Part shown: in pieces, positions 1-6,587 of the stretch
Numbering within the stretch: the stretch's first letter is position 1
How the letters are laid out: the number at the start of each line of letters is the position of its first letter
From: Myxococcota bacterium
GTDB taxonomy: Bacteria; Myxococcota_C; UBA6777
Length of the DNA: 27,033 nt
Assembly: GCA_023150835.1 (NCBI GenBank)
Contig: JAKLKB010000154.1
Span: forward strand, 1 to 27,033
Reading direction: 5' to 3'
Program-made: the position numbers and the translations under genes
Notes under the pieces: model-generated
What the model was told of the DNA's origin: nothing
The model's database searches: none
What the model saw: only the letters and a program-made list of their open reading frames with translations

Positions 1-298
1 AGCGATGTCCAAAGCCGAGAACCCTTGACCGCTCCGCCTTGTTGTTTGACAGCCCTCCGCCCTCCTCAACGTCATCCTTTTCCCACATCATTCACAGACG
101 AATATCGCAAAGGCAAGACGCCGCCGATGATCTCGTCCGACTCGCCGACCTCTGGAAAAACAATTGTCAACCCCCACAAAGAAAACATCCCCCCCGACTC
201 CACAACCCACACCGCCATCTCCCACAGCCTAAAATCGGTTCAAAACAACATCCCGCCATCTTTTGGCAACTGCATCACTCCTACCCTATACGAAAAGA
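1..298. other. Left-edge region, no confident gene
   Basis: No gene can be called with confidence. A plus-strand frame is open from the left edge to position 329 and would overlap the end of the minus-strand ligase gene. Its first part (about 39-165) has acidic and basic residues like real protein, but the rest is His/Pro/Ser-rich and reads like translated non-coding sequence. It could be the tail of a gene entering from the left. No terminator hairpin with a T-run was seen behind the ligase gene. Confidence 0.4.
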
Positions 299-1342
299 TC
301 ACACGTTCCCAAGCACTGTACGACTTTGAGCTTGCAAAAACATCAAGAGGCTGCGCTGCGTTTGTGCGGAAAGCCCGTCCCATCGGGCAGCCTCCTCTTC
401 TCGCAACACAGCCAAGATATCTTCCCAAAGCAGCGCTTCGATCTGGGAGCGTCGAGGATCGTCGATCGTGCGAGGCCGTCCGACTTTCGAGATCGCATTT
501 TGAGCGCGTTGTGGTGTCGCAAGCTCTGTGATCCGCTTCTCCCAAAAAGCGATATCGACCACTTCAGAACGCGAGAGACGCGCAGGGTGCGCAGACCAAC
601 GCTGTGCTTGGTGATAGCGTGCATCTTCCTCAAAAGCCCGATGCTTTCGCTTTAAGAGCGGGCGGATCGGCCCTTTGGGGCTTGCGATCCAGATCGCGTC
701 GGCAGGGCGCAAGACAAAACCTTCGGCCTCGTTCGGCCAAGGCAAAGCAGGAAGCCCCCGCGTCTGTGGGATATGGGTCGAGAATTGCGGGGAAAGCGCA
801 AGCCCGTCTTCCATGCGGCCTCGAAACAACAACGGAGCAGCTTCCATTTTGGCCGAATCTGCGGCTTTTCGCATCGCGTCGTAGTGAAAGAAATGCAGGT
901 TTTGAGATCGATCGAGCCAAGCGATATCAAACACCGCAAAGCCGATATCAGGGCGATAATACACCCCAGTCTGCACAGCTTGAACGCCTTCTTCGAGGGG
1001 AACGTCTGGGTGTGGATACGCCCCGCCGTACAATTCTCCGTACACCCAAACTTCCGTTGCATCGGCCTGTTTTTCTTGTATCTCCCAAGTCATCGGCACG
1101 ACAGCGTCCGAGATCGTCGCATGGATGCGCTCGTGTCCAAAAAACGATTCGTACTCTTCCAAAAAGCCCTTGCGCTTCGCAAAGCGCACAGATCGGCCAT
1201 CACAGACCACACAAAAGTTTGCACCGTGGATCTTTTCTGTGGCGATCCACTCTTGCTTTTGTAGCCGCCGCCAGTCCGAGGCTTCCAACCGCCATGCTTG
1301 GCTGTCTTCGCTGATCTTGGGGTAAGAGAAAAATCCGCTCAT
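299..1342 (-). CDS. ATP-dependent RNA ligase, T4 Rnl2-like
   Basis: This 347-residue protein is predicted to seal RNA 3'-OH and 5'-phosphate ends through a covalent lysyl-AMP. All nucleotidyltransferase motifs are visible: motif I EKIHGANF with nucleophile Lys37, motif III VYGELYGG (about 100-107), motif IIIa FAVFDI (135-140), motif IV EGFVLRP (207-213) and motif V LLKRKH (about 229-234). The KIHGxNF form of motif I is typical of the T4 Rnl2/editing-ligase group. About 110 residues follow motif V and look helical, as in the C-terminal domain of that group. The ATG at 1342 is chosen because GAGGTGA lies 6 nt upstream; a GTG at 1348 would add two residues. It is last in the cassette, behind the HD-Pnk gene, whose stop is linked to this start by two tiny ATGA-overlapping ORFs. 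Family assignment is firm; the natural RNA substrate is unknown. Confidence 0.93.
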   Translation of the reverse strand: MSGFFSYPKISEDSQAWRLEASDWRRLQKQEWIATEKIHGANFCVVCDGRSVRFAKRKGFLEEYESFFGHERIHATISDAVVPMTWEIQEKQADATEVWVYGELYGGAYPHPDVPLEEGVQAVQTGVYYRPDIGFAVFDIAWLDRSQNLHFFHYDAMRKAADSAKMEAAPLLFRGRMEDGLALSPQFSTHIPQTRGLPALPWPNEAEGFVLRPADAIWIASPKGPIRPLLKRKHRAFEEDARYHQAQRWSAHPARLSRSEVVDIAFWEKRITELATPQRAQNAISKVGRPRTIDDPRRSQIEALLWEDILAVLREEEAARWDGLSAQTQRSLLMFLQAQSRTVLGNV

Positions 1343-1403
1343 ATCCACTCACCTCGATAAGAGAAAAATCCGCTCATATCCGAATAGAGAAAAATCCGCT
1401 CAT
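1339..1403 (-). promoter_or_regulatory. Triplicated ligase start with chained ATGA overlaps
   Basis: The first 18 nt of the ligase gene, encoding MSGFFS, occur three times, with ATGs at 1403, 1377 and 1342. The HD-Pnk stop TGA (1402-1400) overlaps the first ATG. The first mini-ORF (MSGFFSIRI) ends in a TGA overlapping the second ATG. The second (MSGFFSYRGEWI) ends in a TGA overlapping the third ATG, the real ligase start. The ancestral state was probably a single HD-Pnk/ligase ATGA overlap, expanded by tandem duplication of 26 and 35 bp. A ribosome could in principle reinitiate stepwise. The extra copies may equally be neutral, because the third start has its own GAGGTGA. Confidence 0.75.
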
Positions 1404-2743
1404 GCGCGCCCACTCCGAACAGAACGCACCAAGATATCGCGGGAGTCATAGGCCGTACAGCCCTCTGCATCGACAAAGATCGTGCGATGCGCTTCGTGGA
1501 TGTCGGGCCATTCGAGGGCTGCGAACTGCCGTTTTAAGGCCGAAGTGGGGATACTTTTCTCGCGTTGTCGATTGCGCCGAAAGATCTCGTTCATCGGTGC
1601 GCAAAAAACAACTTGGGTCGTGTGTACGCCGTAATCACGGGCGATCTGGATCAACATCGAACGGCTATCCCGACGGAGACTGGTGGCATCCCAGATCACA
1701 TCGCGTCCTTTGCGCAAAGCTTCTTTCAGGCGATCTCGGGCTTGATGCAAAACACGGGTGTTCTCGTGCTGATCGCCCGCATCGCCTGTGACATCTTCGC
1801 GGATCTGATCCAACGATATCACTTCTGAGGAACCTGCATACTTCGTGATCCATGTGCTTTTTCCCGCCCCTGACGGCCCCACCAACAGCGTCAGCGCCCC
1901 GCGCCCTTCGCGTACAAGGCGATAGGCCCGTGACACCGCTTCTTCGGGGCGCGTGTAGAGACCTTCTGCAAGATCCCACAGGCTTTCTCGCCACAGCCGC
2001 TCATGTTGCGTATCGCTCTCGCTGTGAAAGGTCATCCGCAACATCTCGCGCAAAGTATCTGCTCCCCACCCCGCCTGCTTTGCGTACCATCCTTCGAGAC
2101 CCCGTTGGCCGAACAATCCTGCACCTTGCCAGCCACCCGATTCTTCGCAAAGCATCCGAAACAACTCCATGATCTCGATCTGTTCTTGTTGATCGGAACA
2201 GATCCGCCCCAACATATCGGCTTTTTCGAGCAAGTACAGCGCTTGAAGATCGCACGCCTCCGCCAACATCCACTGTCTTCCAAACGAAACGTCGCGTTTG
2301 ACAAAGTGTTTCGGCTCGTGATGCGATCCCACCAACGCCACGATATCCAGCACAAGGCGCACAGGGATCCCCATCTCCAAAAGGCGGTACACCAGATAAG
2401 ACGCCCCACGCTGCGCGTGATGTGGTGCAACGATCCGCAGCCGACCGTCGATCTCTTGTTCGCGGGTGGTCAACGGCTTGCCGATATCGTGAAGAAATGT
2501 CGCCATCCACAGCACAAACCAACGTTCCGCAGAAAACCGCCACCCCTCTATGCGCAACAGTTCGGCCAGCCGTTCCAACACCATCGCGGTATGGATCGCA
2601 ACATCGCCCTCCCCGTGCCATTCGGGATCTTGGGGCGTCACAGACAATTCGCGCAGTAGCGGCAGGGCTTCGGCGCATACTTCAAGGCCATCTTCCCACC
2701 CGATGATTCCGCCCTCTTGGATCGCTTGGAGATACGCTTCCAT
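1400..2743 (-). CDS. HD-Pnk: HD phosphoesterase/polynucleotide 5'-kinase RNA end-healing enzyme
   Basis: This 447-residue protein is predicted to heal broken RNA ends. The N-terminal HD domain (about 40-260) carries FLHDIGKP with His85-Asp86, further His at 51, 108-109 and 141-142, and an Asp in LLEKADMLGR (about 176), fitting a metal-dependent 2',3'-phosphoesterase. The C-terminal kinase (about 283-447) has P-loop GPSGAGKST (289-297), an SLDQIR motif with Asp312 and Arg315 like the catalytic pair of Pnk, WDATSL (351-356) and Arg-rich lid RRNRQRE (389-395). This order matches the HD-Pnk family known from Runella slithyformis. The ATG at 2743 has an AGAAGAGG ribosome site about 6 nt upstream. 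A longer in-frame reading to 3052 runs through a dispersed repeat and is rejected. Its stop overlaps the first copy of the ligase start as ATGA. It sits between two RNA ligase genes on the same strand. Confidence 0.9.
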   Translation of the reverse strand: MEAYLQAIQEGGIIGWEDGLEVCAEALPLLRELSVTPQDPEWHGEGDVAIHTAMVLERLAELLRIEGWRFSAERWFVLWMATFLHDIGKPLTTREQEIDGRLRIVAPHHAQRGASYLVYRLLEMGIPVRLVLDIVALVGSHHEPKHFVKRDVSFGRQWMLAEACDLQALYLLEKADMLGRICSDQQEQIEIMELFRMLCEESGGWQGAGLFGQRGLEGWYAKQAGWGADTLREMLRMTFHSESDTQHERLWRESLWDLAEGLYTRPEEAVSRAYRLVREGRGALTLLVGPSGAGKSTWITKYAGSSEVISLDQIREDVTGDAGDQHENTRVLHQARDRLKEALRKGRDVIWDATSLRRDSRSMLIQIARDYGVHTTQVVFCAPMNEIFRRNRQREKSIPTSALKRQFAALEWPDIHEAHRTIFVDAEGCTAYDSRDILVRSVRSGRA

Positions 2744-2796
2744 CACACGCCTCTTCTCGTTTCGCAGATAGGGATCACTTCTTCGGTCGTTTTTAT

Positions 2797-2919
2797 GGGG
2801 CTTTGCCCCATGCCCCACAAGGGAGCGCGGCTCCCTTGACCCCGTGTTGGCGAAGAGAGCATCGTTTTTTGACAGAAACAGCACGATCGCTTGAAAAACC
2901 ACGAACACGGGGTTTTTTA
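2797..2919 (+). repeat. Dispersed repeat family B, copy 1
   Basis: A 123-bp element between the small RNA ligase and HD-Pnk genes. It begins with a GGGGC-TTT-GCCCC hairpin (2797-2809). Near its end the perfect inverted pair CCCCGTGTT (2840-2848) and AACACGGGG (2904-2912) is followed by six Ts (2913-2918). Related copies lie at 18196, 20365, 22797 and 26787, with a fragment at 12351. On the plus strand the long stem plus T-run resembles an intrinsic terminator, but the operon is transcribed in the opposite direction. Confidence 0.8.
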
Positions 2920-2967
2920 TCCACGAACAGACACCTCTGTTCTCTGGAAGCGGTGTCTCGCTTCGAG

Positions 2968-3606
2968 CTACTTGGGTTGTGCGAGTCCGTTGGGGACGAC
3001 CTCTGCGTGCATCCAATGGACATCGGTTTGAACGTGATGGCTTCGCACCCACTTGGCGACGAAATCTCCGAAGGACTCATGAGTAAACCCGATGGTTCGG
3101 CGGACAACGTACCCCTCGCTGCGCTGTGTGTCGACAGCAAGAGCGAGGCGGCGCAACGCTTTTTCGTTCCAGATCCCTCGGTAGAGTTCTTTGGGGGTTG
3201 AGAGTCCCAACATCGCGGCCCATTCGAGCGTTTCATCCCAAGACAAACTGCAATTGTCATGATCCCAGATCGAAAAGAGCAAAAAATACGATGGCAGTTC
3301 TTCGTAGAAGATCGAGTGGCAAGCGAACAAGTTTTCTCCACAAAGCCGCCATCCTTCGGGCAAAAGATAACCGATCTGCTGCTGAAGCTGTTTGACCCAA
3401 GAACGAGACGGATGGTGTCCTGAAGACAGCGAACGGGCGTGGATGCCGTCTCGATAGAGCGTTGTATTTTCACCGTCCATCTTTTCGGTAACGACCACCT
3501 CACGGCCTTCCCAGACCGAAAGATCCCATACCGTCAGATCATCCTCCCCCACCCCGCAAGACCATGGCAGATGGGGAGTTCGTGGATATTTATAACGTGA
3601 TTCCAT
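2968..3606 (-). CDS. Small RNA ligase family protein
   Basis: This 212-residue protein is a second covalent nucleotidyltransferase, distinct from the Rnl2-like one. Motif I is TEKMDGENT with Lys42 as predicted AMP acceptor. It is followed by a YRDGIHARS stretch, motif III CGENLFA (89-95), motif IIIa YFLLFSIWD (107-115), motif IV SEGYVVR (163-169) and motif V VAKWVR (183-188). The N-terminus YKYPRTPHLPWS matches the usual start of this bacterial/phage RNA ligase group, which supports ATG 3606; GAGAGG lies about 8 nt upstream. An in-frame start at 3648 would add 14 residues. It ends shortly after motif V, so no long C-terminal domain is present. It is first in the cassette, 224 nt ahead of HD-Pnk, with a dispersed repeat in the gap. 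Substrate preference cannot be read from sequence. Confidence 0.88.
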   Translation of the reverse strand: MESRYKYPRTPHLPWSCGVGEDDLTVWDLSVWEGREVVVTEKMDGENTTLYRDGIHARSLSSGHHPSRSWVKQLQQQIGYLLPEGWRLCGENLFACHSIFYEELPSYFLLFSIWDHDNCSLSWDETLEWAAMLGLSTPKELYRGIWNEKALRRLALAVDTQRSEGYVVRRTIGFTHESFGDFVAKWVRSHHVQTDVHWMHAEVVPNGLAQPK

Positions 3607-3624
3607 ACTCCGCGCCTCTCTTGA

Positions 3625-3706
3625 CTCAACGAATGGCCGCATGAACAAAAGCCAGATGGGACGAATTATCCGCAGTCTATCGTCTCTCGGCTCAACGAAT
3701 GGCCGC
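3625..3706 (-). promoter_or_regulatory. Two 16-bp direct repeats upstream of the RNA-repair cassette
   Basis: The 16-mer GCGGCCATTCGTTGAG (minus strand) occurs at 3640-3625 and again at 3706-3691, spaced 66 bp, just ahead of the small ligase start at 3606. The position would suit an operator or 5'-leader element. A chance local duplication is equally possible. No convincing -35/-10 pair or sigma-54 site was identified. Confidence 0.35.
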
Positions 3707-3883
3707 TTGTACGGTCTGTTGTCTTTGGCGGTTCGTTTCAGCTCCTTCTTTGCGTGAGCGGTCTTTCTTGCTGTGCGGAGGCTTCTTGCCTTCGTTTGAC
3801 GCCTGCGCTAGATTCTCGATACCTTTGAGGGGGTTCCGTCTGTTGATAACCTTCTCCTTCCCACCGCAACGATGGAGGGTGCA

Positions 3884-4402
3884 ATGCTCGCCCGCATCCG
3901 TTTTTTTGGTCTTGGTTGGTGTATGTTTGTGTGTTTGTTTGGAGCGGGCTGTTCGCCTGCGCCTTACACGACGTATCACCGCGTCACGCCGCAGATCGAC
4001 CCGTGGTTTGCGCAAAAAGACCTCGCCACCATCTGCATCTTGCGTGCAGGCCAACACTCTCCCCCCGCAACGGTCGCCTATTTCGATAACCAGCGTTTCG
4101 TCGGAATGACCGAACACAACGGGATTTATTTCTGCTATCTCGCCCAGCCCGGCGTGCATCATCTGATCGCTCGCAGCACCCGCGCTTATCCTGTGCAGAT
4201 CACCTTCCAAGCCCAGCCCAACCAATGCTACTACTTCCGACAAATCCATCGCATACGCAGTTTTAACCTCGAAGAAACCTCCACCACCACCGCCCGCAAG
4301 CTCCTTGTCCATCTGCTCTATGCTTACGTTCGCGCAACCCCCCATGCTCGCCCCCCCTATCGTATGCCTGTCCCTGCCCGCTATGCCCCCTCTTCTTTTT
4401 GA
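3884..4402 (+). CDS. Predicted lipoprotein with DUF2846-like domain
   Basis: This 172-residue protein starts with a basic, hydrophobic signal sequence and a lipobox FGAGC, with the lipidated Cys at position 23. It is therefore predicted to be an outer- or inner-membrane lipoprotein. The middle part (about 45-115) has the pattern of DUF2846-type domains: an extended strand (TICILRAG), a YFDNQRFVG turn, NGIYFCYLAQPGVHHL and a final strand run. The C-terminus is Pro/Arg/Ala-rich. ATG 3884 is chosen because GGAGG sits 5 nt upstream; the in-frame ATG at 3872 lacks such a site and would add four residues. It is convergent with the next gene, leaving 36 nt between them. Function is unknown and the domain match is by eye. 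Confidence 0.72.
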   Translation: MLARIRFFGLGWCMFVCLFGAGCSPAPYTTYHRVTPQIDPWFAQKDLATICILRAGQHSPPATVAYFDNQRFVGMTEHNGIYFCYLAQPGVHHLIARSTRAYPVQITFQAQPNQCYYFRQIHRIRSFNLEETSTTTARKLLVHLLYAYVRATPHARPPYRMPVPARYAPSSF

Positions 4403-4438
4403 TTTTTCTTTTTTTTGGACGACTGCGCCGCTGTTCTG

Positions 4439-5173
4439 TCAGATGAAAATAAAGTAGCGCGCCATGATCACATGAACCATTTGATCTGCTGTGGAGGTAC
4501 GAAACCATTGGTTCATATAAGCGAACTCAAGGCGACTGCCTCCCGAAAAAAGATAAAATAATGCGGCAACAGCGCGGTTTTGTGTAAAGCCTGTGGATTT
4601 GCTCCACGAGACCTCGTTGAACGTGAGAAAAAACTCATCCGCGATGCCGATGCCAACGGGAGAATTCGGGTGAAAGTGCCAATCAAAGCGAACCATTTGA
4701 CGAAAACGCACAGACAATCCGGCTTGATCCGCGACAAAGCGTTGTTCCAATCGAGAGCGCAAATACAGCCCGATGGCAAACGGCTTGTATTTCCACTTCC
4801 AAACACCTTGTTGCCAGATGCGATGTTCGATCTGAAAGGGATTGCCGGCCTCTTGGGCATTAAAAAAAGTGGCGTAACCCAAATACACGCCAAAACCGTG
4901 AGGCAGCGTGTAGCCCACCGCAGGGCGAAAAAGCCCCTGAGTATAAGAAAGCCCCCCATCTGCAAGGCGCATTTGCGAATCAAGGTACAAAAAGAGCTTT
5001 CTTTCAAGAACAGGCAGACGTGACTCAATAAAGATCGTCGACCACAGCGAGATGCCCTTGCTTGCTCCCTCTGCGCTGGCGGATCGCGTGTACATCAAGA
5101 CTGTGGTTGCAAACAAAACACTCCAAACAGAACAAAAAACACGCAAGCGCAGGTGCTTGCACGCCCTTTTCAT
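4439..5173 (-). CDS. DUF2490-like outer-membrane protein
   Basis: This 244-residue protein has an N-terminal signal peptide with a hydrophobic core at about 12-27 and a predicted cleavage after SASA (34). The mature part has the hallmarks of DUF2490 proteins: an ESRLPVLERKLFLYLDSQ stretch, a FRPAVGY strand, QIEHRIWQQ, LRSRLEQRF and many alternating aromatic strands ending in Phe-Ile-Phe-Ile. These suit a small outer-membrane beta-barrel. The start is well supported by AAGGAGATA about 6 nt upstream of ATG 5173. It stands alone, divergent from the MoxR operon and convergent with the lipoprotein gene. No specific function is known for the family. Confidence 0.75.
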   Translation of the reverse strand: MKRACKHLRLRVFCSVWSVLFATTVLMYTRSASAEGASKGISLWSTIFIESRLPVLERKLFLYLDSQMRLADGGLSYTQGLFRPAVGYTLPHGFGVYLGYATFFNAQEAGNPFQIEHRIWQQGVWKWKYKPFAIGLYLRSRLEQRFVADQAGLSVRFRQMVRFDWHFHPNSPVGIGIADEFFLTFNEVSWSKSTGFTQNRAVAALFYLFSGGSRLEFAYMNQWFRTSTADQMVHVIMARYFIFI

Positions 5174-5237
5174 CGGAATATCTCCTTGCGGAATAACGCT
5201 TTTTTAACCGTAATGGGTTGCGTGGGATGGATGAGAA

Positions 5238-5261
5238 AGCATCCTTGTTTTTTGGGATGCT
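5238..5261. other. Hairpin in the divergent intergenic region
   Basis: A 7-bp inverted repeat AGCATCC/GGATGCT (5238-5244 and 5255-5261) with a 10-nt T-rich loop lies between the divergent outer-membrane protein and MoxR operons. A small GTCG-TTGG-CGAC hairpin follows at 5262-5273. Either could be a regulator site or leader structure. No clear promoter was found nearby. Confidence 0.35.
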
Positions 5262-5451
5262 GTCGTTGGCGACGGGGAGGCATGGTAGCACCGACGTTTG
5301 CGAGTTCCAAGGAAAATTCGTTCGACTCGAAAAAGAAAGTTGAACCTGTGATCGCCCTGCTCCGTTAGGGGTGCCAGAACAAATCAAACCGCATGGGTAT
5401 TCCCCCTCATTTTCGAGAAAAACAAGCGCCCTTCTTTTTGGAGACCCCACA

Positions 5452-6570
5452 ATGGCGAATTTACAGACGGCGATCCAACCCAACGATCTACGTCCGGGCT
5501 TTGAGTTCGAGACGATCTTCCAAACCAACCGCAAATCCGAAAGCGCCTTTCGGTTTCGGGCCCGCCATATCAACGGACGACGCGCTCCCAAGGTGATCTT
5601 GTGCAACGATGGGCGTGTTCAGCCCGGGAAACCCTGCCAAGTCCGCATCCGCAACATCCGAAAGCCTGATAGCCGTCAGCGCGGATACATCGAAGTGGAC
5701 TTCTTGCGCCAACGGGGCTTTCAGTTGGATGACAAGATCTACGTCGATCCGTTGCAGTTGCGAAAACTCCAAGCGCTGCTCGAAAGCGGGATGAATATCT
5801 TGCTCGATGGCCCCCAAGGTTCGGGGAAAACGGTACTTTCTCGTAAAGTCGCCGAAGCCCTTGGCATGAATTACATCTTTTTTAACTGTAGCGCGATCTA
5901 CGAAGCGACGGACTTTCTGGCTTCGCTTCAGATCCGCGCAGGTGCGAGCGGCCAAGCCGAAACCGTTTGGATCCCCACCGATATCCTGCGCGCTCTCGAA
6001 GCCGCCCACGCCAACCCCGCACAGCGCTATCTGATCTTTTTGGACGAGTTCAACCGCTGCCGCGAGATGGCGCGAAACGGTATCATGCCCGCGCTCGATT
6101 CGACCCGAAAACTCTACAATCCGATCTCTGGCTCCATGCTTCACATCCCCCCGAACGTGATGTGGATCGCAGCCATCAACAACGGTGCGCAATTTACAGG
6201 CACAACCCACGTCGATCCCGCACAAATGGATCGCTTTGCACCGCTCAAGATGGATTATCCGCCACCCGAAGAAGAGATCCGTCTCTTGGCGGCCAAGTAT
6301 CCGCGTGCTTCGCGCAAAGAGATCGATCGCATCGTGCGCGCCGCCAACGCCATCCGCAAGGATGAAGCCCTTCAAGTCGATCTCAGTATGCGCGCCACCG
6401 AAGAAGCCTGTACGCTCCTCGAACATCCGAACTTTGCGGAAGCAACAGGCGATGCCTTGGTCGATATCCTCAAAACCAGCTTTTGTGGCCGTTATCTCGG
6501 TCGCTGGGATGATGAAACCACCGATGCAGGGATGATCTGGCAAGTGATCGTCCGCGCTCTTGAGATCTAA
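5452..6570 (+). CDS. MoxR-type AAA+ ATPase
   Basis: This 372-residue protein has a C-terminal AAA+ module with Walker A GPQGSGKT (120-127), Walker B YLIFLDEFNR (Asp198-Glu199), a sensor-1-like Asn in WIAAINN (about 243) and a probable arginine finger in QMDRF (Arg261). The FNRCREMARNGIMPALD segment after Walker B is typical of MoxR/CobS-like ATPases, which remodel or load partner complexes carrying VWA proteins. Residues 1-105 form a separate, probably beta-rich domain rich in Arg that I do not recognise. ATG 5452 is preceded by GGAG at 8 nt; an upstream in-frame start at 5371 lacks a better site. The VWA-protein gene begins 17 nt after its stop, so the two form an operon and very likely act together. 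Substrate is unknown. Confidence 0.88.
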   Translation: MANLQTAIQPNDLRPGFEFETIFQTNRKSESAFRFRARHINGRRAPKVILCNDGRVQPGKPCQVRIRNIRKPDSRQRGYIEVDFLRQRGFQLDDKIYVDPLQLRKLQALLESGMNILLDGPQGSGKTVLSRKVAEALGMNYIFFNCSAIYEATDFLASLQIRAGASGQAETVWIPTDILRALEAAHANPAQRYLIFLDEFNRCREMARNGIMPALDSTRKLYNPISGSMLHIPPNVMWIAAINNGAQFTGTTHVDPAQMDRFAPLKMDYPPPEEEIRLLAAKYPRASRKEIDRIVRAANAIRKDEALQVDLSMRATEEACTLLEHPNFAEATGDALVDILKTSFCGRYLGRWDDETTDAGMIWQVIVRALEI

Positions 6571-6587
6571 ACCAACGAGAAAAAAAC

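Noticed and set aside
39-329. Plus-strand coding tail at the left edge
   Set aside because: It overlaps the ligase gene and its second half has non-coding composition. It is kept only as a possibility in the region note.
2744-3052. N-terminal extension of HD-Pnk by 103 residues
   Set aside because: It consists of the translated family B repeat and overlaps the ligase gene; the ATG at 2743 has a clear ribosome site.
3607-3660. Sigma-54 promoter (RtcR-like control) ahead of the RNA-repair cassette
   Set aside because: A TGGC...ATGC match on the minus strand has one base too many between the GG and GC elements.
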